Assembly: GCA_950097015.1 (NCBI GenBank)
Contig: CATNEN010000025.1
Span: forward strand, 4,255,001-4,319,000
Origin: Macrostomum hystrix
Lineage: Eukaryota; Platyhelminthes; Macrostomidae
DNA length: 64,000 bases
Direction: 5' to 3'
The notes below the pieces were generated by a model, which was not told where the DNA came from, made no database searches, and worked only from the letters and a program-made list of their open reading frames with translations. Positions 30,784 through 41,530 of the stretch are shown here, piece after piece (within the stretch, counting starts at the first letter, position 1; every line of letters begins with the position of its first letter). The translations under genes were made by a program, and so were the position numbers.

Positions 30784-33385
30784 TAAGATGCGAGTATTTA
30801 CTTTTTGTCAATAATGAAGCGCTGTAATTCAGCCATATTTGGCGCATTTAATGTTTCGTTCAATGTGTTTTTTTTCAACCATTTTTATGCGCAACTCGCT
30901 TCCTATGCTACAGCTCAATCTTCATCAGTGCCGCATTAAACAGCGACTCAGAGTTGGGTTTTCACTCACTATATTACTTTCCAGTAGAATGAAAGAAAAT
31001 TCGCTTCTAAATTGTCACATGAATCTAATTTTCCATAGCCCACATCTGAGGCGTCATTTTTATAAACATGCAGTAGTTTTCCATAGCCCACATCTGACGC
31101 GTCATTTTTCTAAACATCGTAAGTGAAACCTTGCTCTGATCGCGGGCATTGAGATACTTATTTTTTGTCAATAATGAAGCGCTGTAATTCAGCCATATTT
31201 GGCGCATTTAATGTTTCGTTCATTGTGCTATTTTTCAACCATTTTTATGCGCAACTCGCTTCCTATGCTACAGCTCAATCTTCATCAGTGCCGCATTAAA
31301 CAGCGACTCAGAGTTGGGTTTTCACTCACTATATTACTTTGCAGTAGAATGAAAGAAAATTCGCTTCTAAATTGTCACATGAATCTAATTTTCCATAGCC
31401 CACATCTGAGGCGTCATTTTTATAAACATGCAGTAGTTTTCCATAGCCCACATCTGACGCGTCATTTTTCTAAACATCGTAAGTGAAACCTTGCTCTGAT
31501 CGCGGGCATTGAGATACTTATTTTTTGTCAATAATGAAGCGCTGTTATTTAGCCATATTTGGCGCATTTAATTTTTCGTTCATTGTGCTATTTTTCAACC
31601 ATTTTTATGCGCAACTCGCTTCCTACGCTACAGCTCAATCTTCATCAGTGCCGCATAAAACAGCGACTCAGAGTTGGGTTTTCACTCACTATATTACTTT
31701 CCAGTAGAATAAAAGAAAATTCGCTTCTAAATTGTCACATGAATCTAATTTTCCATAGCCCACATCTGAGGCGTCATTTTTATAAACACGCAGTAGTTTT
31801 CCATAGCCCACATCTGACGCGTCATTTTTCTAAACACACAGTAGTTTTCCATAGCTCACAGCTGACGCGTCATTTTTATAAACACGCAGTAGTTTTCCAT
31901 AGCCCACATCTGACGCGTCATTTTTATAAACACGCAGTAGTTTTCCATAGCCCACATCTGACGCGTCATTTTTCTAAACACACAGTAGTTTTCCATAGCC
32001 CACAGCTGACGCGTCATTTTTCTGAACACGCAGTAGTTTTCCATAGCCCACATCTGACGCGTCATTTTTCTAAACATGCAGTAGTTTTCCATAGCCCACA
32101 GCTGACGCGTCATTTTTCTAAACACACAGTAGTTTTCCATAGCCCACATCTGACGCGTCATTTTTATAAACATCGTAAGTGAAACCTTGCTCTGATCGCG
32201 GGCATTGAGATACTTATTTTTTGTCAATAATGAAGCGCTGTAATTCAGCCATATTTGGCGCATTTAATGTTTCGTTCATTGTGCTATTTTTCAACCATTT
32301 TTATGCGCAACTCGCTTCCTATGCTAGAGCTCAATCTTCATCAGTGCCGCATTAAACAGCGACTCAGAGTTGGGTTTTCACTCACTATATTACTTTGCAG
32401 TAGAATGAAAGAAAATTCGCTTCTAAATTGTCACATGAATCTAATTTTCCATAGCCCACATCTGACGCGTCATTTTTCTAAACACACAGTAGTTTTCCAT
32501 AGCCCACATCTGACGCGTCATTTTTCTAAACACACAGTAGTTTTCCATAGCCCACAGCTGACGCGTCATTTTTCTAAACACGCAGTAGTTTTCCATAGCC
32601 CACATCTGACGCGTCATTTTTCTAAACATCGTAAGTGAAACCTTGCTCTGATCGCGGGCATTGAGATACTTATTTTTTGTCAATAATGAAGCGCTGTAAT
32701 TCAGCCATATTTGGCGCATTTAATGTTTCGTTCAATGTGTTTTTTTTCAACCATTTTTATGCGCAACTCGCTTCCTACGCTACAGCTCAATCTTCATCAG
32801 TGCCGCATTAAACAGCGACTCAGAGTTGGGTTTTCACTCACTATATTACTTTCCAGTAGAATGAAAGAAAATTCGCTTCTAAATTGTCACATGAATCTAA
32901 TTTTCCATAGCCCACATCTGAGGCGTCATTTTTCTAAACACACAGTAGTTTTCCATAGCCCACATCTGACGCGTCATTTTTCTAAACACACAGTAGTTTT
33001 CCATAGCCCACATCTGACGCGTCATTTTTCTAAACACACAGTAGTTTTCCATAGCCCACAGCTGACGCGTCATTTTTCTAAACACACAGTAGTTTTCCAT
33101 AGCCCACAGCTGACGCGTCATTTTTCTAAACACGCAGTAGTTTTCCATAGCCCACATCTGACGCGTCATTTTTCTAAACATCGTAAGTGAAACCTTGCTC
33201 TGATCGCGGGCATTGAGATACTTATTTTTTGTCAATAATGAAGCGCTGTAATTCAGCCATATTTGGCGCATTTAATTTTTCGTTCATTGTGCTATTTTTC
33301 AACCATTTTTATGCGCAACTCGCTTCCTATGCTACAGCTCAATCTTCATCAGTGCCGCATTAAACAGCGACTCAGAGTTGGGGTT
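30784..33385. repeat. Two-tier satellite: 360-bp units with expandable 48-bp sub-units carrying TGACGCGTCA
   Basis: Using GCGCTGTAAT as anchor, units start at 30819, 31179, 31539, 32235, 32691 and 33243. Spacings are 360, 360, 696, 456 and 552: always 360 plus 0, 0, 7, 2 and 4 times 48. The 48-bp unit contains TTTTCCATAGCCCACATC, then TGACGCGTCA, then TTTTTCTAAACACACAGTAG. The first sub-unit in each block usually has GAGGCGTCA instead of the perfect palindrome. It lies 50 bp after the PWWP stop codon. ORFs of up to 207 codons in both strands are by-products of the period being divisible by three. Confidence 0.95.
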
Positions 33386-34423
33386 TTCACTCTCTATATA
33401 TTCTCTTAATTTCGCTTTCAAATAATCAAGCAAATAAAGTTTTCCATGGCCTACATCTTTTTTTAAAGTTTTTGTTGTTTAAAGTTGAAAGCATATCCAA
33501 ATCAAGTTCGGCTTTGTGTTTTCAACGAATTTGTCGTCCTATACAACTTCTGGGTAGTAAACTACTAGCGTACAAGTAGTCGTTAACATGGAATGTGCTG
33601 CAAATTTATGAATTTGTTCTAATATTTCTTTTTTATTGACACTCGTAAAATTAAAAAGTGCATGAAGAAGATACTGAATTTGCACATTTTTTACTATAGT
33701 ACTGAATGAGGCAGTGAAGTATGAAGTTGATAAATCTGACGCGTCATTTTTAGGGGTCTCAGTTTGACATTCATGGAACTGACACAGTAAGTGAAATCTT
33801 CTATGGAAATCTAACGCGTCATTCCTTACGCAGTACTAAACTTGAAGTTTTAATTTAGTAGAAAAATGACGCATCGTTCTTTAGCACGTTAAAGTATTTA
33901 GTACTTCGCACTGAAAGTTGAAGTACTGTACATACTCGTAGTACAGTATTCTATTCTTCCGCACCCACATGTAGTAACTTTCATTTAGTTTCAGTATTAG
34001 TATTAGGTAAGTAAATTAGTATTAGTATTACTATATTCATAGCATTATCGACGTTATCGTACATTTCTCCAAATTGGACATCAGATTAAACTGCTCGGTA
34101 GTGCACTGCATATTTTGATTTCTAGCTTCTGTAAGTGATAAATTTTTAAATACCGAATCGTGTACCGAAGTTACCCATCATCGTGTGTATATTTCCATTA
34201 ATATTTATTGTTCAACAGACAGGACTCTGTAGTTCAGAATCTATATACAACCAAGTTTCTGTGCATTGGTTTAAGAGTGAAATGCAAGTGCTGACAAACT
34301 CTGCTATAAAATGGTTAGGGTTAGGGTTACGGTTTGCGGAATTTAAATTTTTGTGTCGCTACCATAAGACTACACTAGCGTCATTTTAGCGTCATTTTTC
34401 AGTACTTTCTAAAAATTATCGCT
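33386..34423. promoter_or_regulatory. Right subterminal region of element C with GCGTCATTTTT motifs
   Basis: AT-rich sequence with recurrent copies of the motif seen at the left end and in the satellite: TCTGACGCGTCATTTTT at 33735, TCTAACGCGTCATTCC near 33808, AAATGACGCATCG near 33864, AGCGTCATTTTAGCGTCATTTTTC at about 34379-34400. It contains a short telomere-like GGTTAGGGTTAGGGTTA run near 34314. No gene was recognised. Confidence 0.5.
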
Positions 34424-34458
34424 ACGTCAGAATTCCACTTCTGCGTCATTCACCTACC
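34424..34458 (-). repeat. Right terminal inverted repeat of element C
   Basis: 35 bp, the reverse complement partner of 24817-24851; 27 of 35 bases agree, with the mismatches concentrated in a 6-base central block. Confidence 0.75.
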
Positions 34459-35375
34459 CCATTTGATGATGATTCCCCATTGATGAAGATCCCCAGTAGA
34501 CAATGTTCCCCCAGTTGACAATGATCCCCCAGTTGACAATGATCCCCCAGTTGATGATGATCACCCAGTTGACAATGATACCCCAGTTGACAATGATCCC
34601 CCAGTTGACAATGATCCCACAGTTGACAATGATCCCGCCGGTTGACAATGATACCACAGTTGACAATGAACCCCCAGTTGACAATGATCCCCTAGTTGAT
34701 GATGATCCCCCAGTTGACAATGATCCCCCAGTTGACAATGATCCCCAGTTGACAATGAACCCCCAGTTGACAACGATCCCCCAGTTGACAATGATCTCCC
34801 AGTTGACAATGATCCCCCAGTTGACAATTATCCCACAGTTGACAATGATCCCCCAGTTGACAAAGATCCCCCTGTTCACAATGATCCCCCAGTTGACAAA
34901 GATCCCCCAGTTCACAATGATCCCCGAGTTGACCATGATCCCCCATTTGATGATGATTCCCCATTGATGAAGATCCCCAGTAGACAATGTTCCCCCAGTT
35001 GACAATGATCCCCCAGTTGACAATGAACCCCCAGTTGACAATGAACCCCCAGTTGACAATGATCCCCCAGTTGACAATGATCCCCCATTTGACAATGATC
35101 CCCCAGTTGACAATGATCCCACAGTTGACAATGATCCCCCAGTTGACAATGATCCCCAAGTTGACCATGATCCCCCATTTGATGATGATTCCCCAGTTGA
35201 CAATTATCCCCCAGTTGACCATTACCCTCTAATTGACAATGATCCCCTAGTTCACAACGATCCCCCAGTTGACAATGATCCCCCAGTTGACAATTATCCC
35301 CCAGCTTACCAAGATCCTCCAGTTGACAATTTTCCCCAGTTTACCTTGATCCCCATTTTGATGATGACTCCCAAT
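34457..35375. repeat. 18-bp minisatellite (right arm), in Helitron B
   Basis: Same GATCCCCCAGTTGACAAT family as 23709-24812. The segment 34503-34941 is a near-exact copy of 24371-24812, and a second block begins at 34985. Units degrade toward 35375. The uninterrupted sequence corresponding to the element C insertion site lies at about 34930-34954. Confidence 0.95.
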
Positions 35376-35389
35376 TGACGTTGATTTTT

Positions 35390-36910
35390 CAAACGCTGGG
35401 TTAGCCAAGATTCAAACTCAGGTTTCGCTATGTTTTAAACCCTGGTGGGCTATGATTCAAACTCTCGTTTTACCATGATTCAAACTCTAATTTAGCCATG
35501 ATTCAAACTCTATGTAGCCATGATTCAAACTCTGGTTTAGCCATGATTCAGACGCTGTGATGATTTAAAGTCTGCTTTAGCCATGATTCAAACTCTGTTT
35601 TAGCCATGATTTAAACTCTGGTGTAGCCATGATTCAAACTCTGGTTTCGCCTTGATTCAAATTTAGCCATGATTCAGACTCTAGGTTAGCCATGATTCAA
35701 ACGTTGCGTTAGCCATGATTCAGACTCTGGTTTAGCCATGATTCAAACTCTGGTTTAGCCATGATTCAAACTCTGGTTTAGCCATGATTCAAACTCTGGT
35801 TTAGCCATGATTCAGACGCTGTGATGATTTAAAGTCTGCTTTAGCCATGATTCAAACTCTGGTTTAGCCATGATTCAAACTCTGGTTTAGCCATGATTCA
35901 GACGCTGTGATGATTTAAAGTCTGCTTTAGCCATGATTCAAACTCTGTTTTAGCCATGATTTAAACTCTGGTGTAGCCATGATTCAAACTCTAGTTTCGC
36001 CTTGATTCAAATTTAGCCATGATTCAAACGTTGGTTTAGCCATGATTCAGACTCTGGTTTAGCCATGATTCAAACTCTGGTTTAGCCATGATTCAAACTC
36101 TGGTTTAGCCATGATTCAGACGCTGTGATGATTTAAAGTCTGCTTTAGCCATGATTCAAACTCTGTTTTAGCCATGATTTAAACTCTGGTGTAGCCATGA
36201 TTCAAACTCTGGTTTCGCCTTGATTCAAATTTAGCCATGATTCAGACTCTAGGTTAGCCATGATTCAAACGTTGCTTTAGCCATGATTCAGACTCTGGTT
36301 TAGCCATGATTCAAACTCTGGTTTAGCCATGATTCAAACTCTGGTTTAGCCATGATTCAAACTCTGGTTTAGCCATGATTCAGACGCTGTGATGATTTAA
36401 AGTCTGCTTTAGCCATGATTCAAACTCTGTTTTAGCCATGATTTAAACTCTGGTGTAGCCATGATTCAAACTCTAGTTTCGCCTTGATTCAAATTTAGCC
36501 ATGATTCAAACGTTGGTTTAGCCATGATTCAGACTCTGGTTTAGCCATGATTCAAACTCTGGTTTAGCCATGATTCAAACTCTGGTTTAGCCATGATTCA
36601 GACGCTGTGATGATTTAAAGTGTGCTTTAGCCATGATTCAAACTCTGTTTTAGCCATGATTTAAACTCTGGTGTAGCCATGATTCAAACTCTAGTTTCGC
36701 CTTGATTCAAATTTAGCCATGATTCAGACTCTAGGTTAGCCATGATTCAAACGTTGGTTTAGCCATGATTCAAACTCTGGTTTAGCCATGATTCAAACTC
36801 TGGTTTAGCCATGATTCAGACGCTGTGATGATTTAAAGTCTGCTTTAGCCATGATTCAAACTCTGTTTTAGCCATGATTTAAACTCTGGTGTAGCCATGA
36901 TTCAAACTAT
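35390..36910. repeat. 23-bp minisatellite, in Helitron B
   Basis: The unit is GATTCAAACTCTGGTTTAGCCAT. A longer block that includes GACGCTGTGATGATTTAAAGTCTGCTTTAGCC and GGTTTCGCCTTGATTCAAATTTAGCC recurs five to six times (for example near 35545, 35815, 35905, 36117, 36383, 36597 and 36820), so the array has a higher-order structure of several hundred bp. Confidence 0.95.
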
Positions 36911-37372
36911 GCCTACACATCGGCTATTTCGACTGTTGGTTAGTGGGTGCAAAAATCAGCCTTATAAAATGAATTCTCAAAGTTCTGGCTTTGTACAATG
37001 AAGTGAGAAAATAGAGTACACTCAGTCTCGCGGTTGGTTGTGTACATTTATTTCCAATTTGTCTCCAGAGTGCAGGCTTCTAACTCAGTCAGCGAGGGGG
37101 TGTTGCGCAATTTGACGATGCAATTCCAATTCAGCGGCAGTGAGTAAAATTCTCAATAGGCCAAGATGGTTTGACCTTTGAAAAAATCATGTTTTTCGAA
37201 TATTTAATCCCTTTAGCAATAAAGTTAAGCTTAATAAAAATACGTGTATAATTGTCCCCATATTTGGCATCTTTTGGTGAAGAAATGGTGAAAATCGGTT
37301 GAGCCGTTCGGGAGAAAATCAATTACAAGCAAGCAAGCAACCAAGCCACCATTTCATTTTTAGTATAGTGGA
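36911..37372. other. 5' terminal region of Helitron B
   Basis: Non-coding. Read on the minus strand from 37372 it begins TCCACTATACTAAAAATG, continues with a GGTTGCTTGCTTGCTTG stretch and the Helitron-like GAACGGCTCAACCGATTTTC word near 37310, then becomes unique sequence up to the 23-bp array. Confidence 0.7.
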
Positions 37373-37682
37373 TGTTCAAAATTGACAGCATTGTTGGAAA
37401 ACATGTAAAGTGTAAGTGGATCAAATTTGGAGAAAATCTGACAAAGTGGGGCGACGATATGTCGAATTGAGTGATTTTTTGACGATTTTTGAGCAGTTTT
37501 TTGCACTTTTGAGCAGGAAGGAAATGATTTTTCGGGAATTTGAGTAGCCTATTGCACTCAGCGTAGGTGGTTTTAGGTATGTGCAAAGTTTGGTGCGATT
37601 TGGTTGAGCGGTTTCGGCGTCTATAAAGACAAAAGGTTGCACACACACAGACAGACAGAGTTTTCACTTTTATATATATAGA
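37373..37682 (-). mobile_element. Helitron A, copy 2: 5' part
   Basis: This is the inverted counterpart of 2581-2898. It begins with TC at 37682-37681 after a host A at 37683 and ends GAACA at 37373, exactly where Helitron B starts. It is 310 bp against 318 bp in copy 1; the 8-bp difference is fewer CTGT units. Confidence 0.9.
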
Positions 37683-37839
37683 TTCTCTGATTATTAATTG
37701 TTCATCATTCTTACTGAAAAAAACTGCGTTTAAACTTAGTACAATGCATGCTCTCACTAGCCATTGTAGATTATTGATGGCAAAGAATATAAGACCTGGC
37801 TGATTCAAAATATTTTTAGGTAGTTGTTTTTTGTCCGGG

Positions 37840-38255
37840 TAACCGGACAAATAGCCATTTGTTTATCCATCTGGTTAACCAGTTAACCACCCAAGGACTT
37901 AATTTCTCCCCTTTCAACGAGTAGGAGCAACAATCCTCCCAAAGACCACTCTTGCCCTGCTGAGAGCCATCTTGAGTCTTGACCTCACAAAGACCAAACT
38001 ATACCATTGAACTAAGTTAGTCCCTGAAACAACCGAATTTCTGGAAAAGGGTTTAATTTTTTTAATTAGCTGATAAGCGAAAATAATTTGAGACACTCAC
38101 TTCCAATCTGAATGACCGTCCTTTTGCAGCTTGTTAATTATTTTATCTTACAAATGATAGAGGTTCTTGTGGTAGCGCTACAACCCCTTATAACTTAGTT
38201 ATAAGTTATAACTCGGTTAACCAGATGAATAATCAAACCATAACCAGCCATATTT
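37840..38255. mobile_element. Possible inverted-repeat element
   Basis: CATTTGTTTATCCATCTGG TTAACC near 37855-37880 is mirrored by GGTTAACCAGATGAATAATC near 38215-38234, with weaker similarity further out (AATAGCC against GGCTGGTTATG). This may be a degraded MITE of about 400 bp. No target duplication was found. Confidence 0.3.
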
Positions 38256-39480
38256 TTATTATAGCTACATACTTTAGAGCTAAATCTAAATCTTTTTACT
38301 ATTATATATAGTAAACTAAATACTATACTATATATTATTTTGACACATGCTTTGTTTAGATTAGAAAAGTAACTATTACATATACATACCCATAAGGACA
38401 GACAAAGGCAATCTTTAACTTAGCCATGTTTGATTACTTTTACAAATTTTACAGCTAACAATGACTGGCCAACCTCAGGCACACATCCTATCTTATTATT
38501 GCTCTACACCTCTTGCAATGCTTTTTTTCATAGCAAAGTAATGCCCAAAATGGGATATCAAACTTCAAAGTAATACTCCAATTTTATGGACTTTAACCCC
38601 ACCCAGCAGTCTGAAAAAGTGCAATTTAAATGTTGAGAAAACTGTTTTTAATGATTAGCTCTCTTGAATTGTAAATAGGCCTAAGCCAAAGTTGAATCAC
38701 ATTTATTAAGTTTTTATCAATGAATTGATAAGTATACAATGTCATTACTAATTGAAGGAAAATCCAGTCATAAACTAAGATAAACCTTTAAAATATTTGT
38801 TTTCCAATTGTTTTCAAATATTTATGATAAAGTTACTTTTATAATATTCTATAATGGATTTGCAACTTCCCTCCTACCACATGCATTTAGAAGCATTATC
38901 CATAGTGCCATCATTTGTTGGCCATTAAAAGTTTTTTGCTCATGATAATCAGTCGCAATACAACACACATAGGAACAAAATCTTTAGAAGTACATGTATT
39001 TACATACATATATTACATTTTACTTTAGAAGTACAATATATTATCGTCACCGGTCTTTTTGATTTTGGGTACACACCAAGAGCAGTTGGACCTAACATGT
39101 TTTTTCTTAGACATCAACGACTTGTCACGTTGTGCATGCTTTCTTTTGTGTCAATTCACCACTTTTTAATATACACTTTAAACAAAAATAGAATTCGTCA
39201 CAGCTTAATTCAGATCCAGTAGATTATTTACTACTGAAGGCAGTTTGTTTAAATCGCCTTTGCACACATCGAATTAGGATGTCCCATTTGATTGTTCATA
39301 AAGGTTCTTTTAATCGCAAGTAAGTGATGCCTTAACGGCAGACGACATGTCAACCTCCAAATCTAATCGTGATGAATGTGTGCCTTTTTACACGATTAAA
39401 AGGGTTACAGTCAGGTGGAATTAGAATGATCGGGGCCAAACTGTTTACGGGATCATTGTACGTGCAGATGGGACAGACGG
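38256..39480. other. AT-rich intergenic region, no recognised feature
   Basis: No coding frame above 65 codons with any motif. Nothing was recognised on either strand. Confidence 0.5.
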
Positions 39481-39483
39481 GTA

Positions 39484-40082
39484 AGGGTGGACTGGTGCGA
39501 GAAAATGCTGAAAGAATTTGACGGTGGAGCATCAAGAAAGATTTTTGACATCGTTAGTGGTGATGGGACTTGGGATGTACCAGTACCAGTATATGTGCCA
39601 GTCGGAATTAAGAAGATGGTGGCCTCCTTCATCACCGTCTCTGGCCATCTGGTGTCGGTGCCCCTTGAGGACCATCGCTCAGTGCCTGCAGCATGGTACA
39701 CCAGCCACCGTCTTCCTCAAGTCTTCATCATCGCTTGGTGCCAGAGGTGACCAAACACAGCTAGAACCCGAGGCCTCCAGCTGACCAGGACAACGCCAGC
39801 TCTCACACCGCGCATTGCTGTGACTTCCGCGTTTCTGTAGCAAAATTAAGTGAAACTGTTCTCCCATCCACCCTACTCGCCTGACCTAGCCCCTGCGACT
39901 TTTTCTGTTTTCGACAGTCAAGCAGCAGATTCGAGGCCAGGGATTTGAATCTCCAGCCTAGCAAGCCTATATGCCATGCAATGAACACCCTGCCAAAGTT
40001 CGGCCTTCTCACAAGCTTTGAGCAGTGTTTTCGCCGAATGTAGAAGTGCAACGTTGCTGGAGGGACTTACTTCGAACAAGTT
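39484..40082 (+). pseudogene. Mariner (Tc1/mariner) transposase relic
   Basis: Pieces of a mariner transposase are readable in shifted frames: VDWCEKMLKEFDGGASRKIFDIV and SGDGTW (from the family's GDETW, carrying a catalytic Asp) near 39487-39575; SGHLVSVPLEDHRSVPAAWYTSH near 39645-39710; LFSHPPYSPDLAPATF near 39856-39903 (family HPPYSPDLAPCDF with the second catalytic Asp); and CNVAGGTYFEQV near 40050-40085 at the C-terminus. Several frameshifts and stops interrupt it, and the N-terminal DNA-binding half is missing or unrecognisable. It is a dead copy. Confidence 0.8.
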
Positions 40083-40774
40083 TAGAGTTTCATTTTGTTA
40101 TCCTGTTTTTAACTATTCCGATCTAGAAAAACGGAAGTGACCCTCGAGGGAGTGACCGAAAGGAGTGGCGAGGGAGTGACCTCGTATTGAGCACTTTTAA
40201 GGGCTTTTAGCCCTTATGCGACAGAACATAGTGGGACGTCGCTGAATCTCTGTCAAAAAAACAATGATGCCATGTCTCCGATGCGTATAGTGTGTTATCT
40301 TTTTAGCTGTTTACTGTTTAACCCTGTTTGCTGAGTATATATATCTCAGCTGGCATATTTTTAACAGTTTTTCAAAAATGTGAAAAAATTAACATCTATG
40401 CCATGAAACAAAAATAAATTTTAGCTATATGGTTGCCTGCTGGTAAACGAATTTCTCTCTGCAGGCCGCAAAATGTGTGTATTTTCGATCAAATCCATTT
40501 AAGGAAAATCTTTTAAATATACTCGTACATATCTTCCAGTACGCCAACTTAATTACTTATATACACAACACGAAAATAAGAATCTCTGGTCATGAATTTA
40601 CTCCAAGCGACTTCGAAAATGGTAAAACAGAAATTAAAAGTTTCAAAATGCAGCTTTGCTAGGCTATTTGATTTGGATGTGGACTAAAAATTGGCAGGAA
40701 GTAAAAACTACTCCTATCAGAGCAGAGTTTGAATATGTCTGGAGGTGGCAAATAGACAGTTTTGAAAAGCTGTT
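40083..40774. other. Intergenic region, no recognised feature
   Basis: Lies between the mariner relic and the 3' end of the DESI2-like gene; presumably contains that gene's 3' UTR. No ORF of note. Confidence 0.5.
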
Positions 40775-41530
40775 TCATTCGATCTTCTTCTGTGGCCCGA
40801 TCGAACCACTGCAGCTGGATTGGGACAGATTTGAGCTGACCTCCTTCAGCCCCCGCTGCTTCTGCTGCTTCAACAGCTTCAGATCGCTGTCGGTCTGTTT
40901 TGCGGGTTTCTGATTGTCATGATTTTCTTTCTGCTGGTCGCCGTTGTCCAGATATTTCCTAAGTCGACGCTCAATGAACGGCAGTCTGGAGCCGACATTA
41001 GCCAAGGAGTTGATCCAGCTGGGGAACTGCGCCTGCGGACAGAGCAGCTGGCCAAACGTGGCGCTGAAGTGATTGCAGTTGCGCCTCAGCAAGTCGTAGA
41101 ACGTCCCGGCGAACAGGCTCCGGCCCAGCCATTCGCTAATCAGCAGCACGTCTTCGCGCTTGTAGTCAGTGTAGCCAAGCTGCACGGACTTCTTGAAAGT
41201 CATCGCGCACTCCATAGATTTGACATCTTTTGGGCGCATTCTGAATACTCCGCAATCGCCGAATGCGATCTCAACTCCGTACACCTCCAGGCCGGTGTGG
41301 TAGGCAGCCAGGCGGAGTCGCTTGGTGACGCGGTTGGTCCAGTGCAGGTCGTACACGCTGATGAACACGGGCTCTCTGCAGCCGGGAGTTGGCGCGACTG
41401 GCTGACCGTCCGGTCGCATGAGCCGCTGTTGAGCGCTGGCCGTGCCGATGTGCAGGCGACCGCTGGGACTGCGGCACAGCTGGTGCTCCATCTTTATTTG
41501 CTCCATTGGATATGCGATATTTCGCTGCAT
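40775..41530 (-). CDS. DESI2-like PPPDE-domain deubiquitinase/desumoylating isopeptidase
   Basis: A single-exon frame of 251 residues (the first ATG is used; a second in-frame ATG nine codons-scale downstream, MEQIKMEHQ, is equally possible). The PPPDE thiol-protease domain spans about residues 53-190: VFISVYDLHWTNRVTK, AAYHTGLEVYGVEIAFGD with catalytic His78, GYTDYKREDV, YDLLRRNCNHFSATF with catalytic Cys152, then PSWINSLANVGSRLPFI. The WINRLA…PFL-like tail is characteristic of the DESI2/PNAS-4 branch rather than DESI1. Such enzymes cleave SUMO or ubiquitin isopeptide bonds. The C-terminal ~60 residues are charged and Gln/Lys/Ser-rich, probably disordered. Missing introns might indicate retroposition, or simply a short gene. 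Confidence 0.88.
   Translation of the reverse strand: MQRNIAYPMEQIKMEHQLCRSPSGRLHIGTASAQQRLMRPDGQPVAPTPGCREPVFISVYDLHWTNRVTKRLRLAAYHTGLEVYGVEIAFGDCGVFRMRPKDVKSMECAMTFKKSVQLGYTDYKREDVLLISEWLGRSLFAGTFYDLLRRNCNHFSATFGQLLCPQAQFPSWINSLANVGSRLPFIERRLRKYLDNGDQQKENHDNQKPAKQTDSDLKLLKQQKQRGLKEVSSNLSQSSCSGSIGPQKKIE

Larger units (their letters stand above)
24813..34456. mobile_element. Element C: ~9.6-kb TIR element encoding a tyrosine-recombinase-like/CHHC/PWWP protein
   Basis: It interrupts the 18-bp minisatellite. Left flank: GTTGACCATGATCCCCC at 24796-24812; right flank: CCCCATTTGATGATG from 34457. The joined empty site GACCATGATCCCCCATTTGATGATG occurs intact at about 34930-34954. Ends are inverted: GGTAGGCGAATGACG…GGAAATCTGACGT (24817-24851) against GGTAGGTGAATGACG…GGAATTCTGACGT (34458-34424 complement), 27 of 35 positions equal without gaps. 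A 4-bp CCCC duplication is possible but cannot be proven in a C run. Inside are one large gene on the + strand, terminal regions dense in TGACG/CGTCA motifs, and a palindrome-bearing satellite. I know no superfamily with exactly this combination. Confidence 0.75.
23613..37372 (-). mobile_element. Helitron B, 13.76 kb, inserted into Helitron A copy 2
   Basis: On the minus strand the element begins TCCACTATACTAAAAATG at 37372, immediately after the A of GAACA in Helitron A. It ends at CTAG (23616-23613), followed by the T that continues Helitron A. Just before the end is a strong hairpin (stem GCTCCCC, loop GAA, stem GGGGGGC) and an 8-nt spacer, the canonical Helitron 3' structure. The 5' region contains CCCGAACGGCTCAACCGATTTTC, a motif typical of Helitron 5' ends. 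The uninterrupted site is GAACA|TCTCTAC at 2894-2905 in copy 1, so the insertion duplicated and deleted nothing. No Rep or helicase was seen inside: it is non-autonomous and made of minisatellites plus element C. Confidence 0.85.

Noticed and set aside
30839-33271. Repeated ORFs of 90-207 codons on both strands (HSPHLTRHFSKH and RKMTRQMWAMENYCVF)
   Set aside because: Generated by the 48-bp and 360-bp satellite units, both multiples of three. A zinc-finger look (H..H spacing) is accidental, with no cysteines.
23613-37372. Helitron B as an autonomous element
   Set aside because: No HUH Rep motif or helicase motif was found on either strand between its ends.
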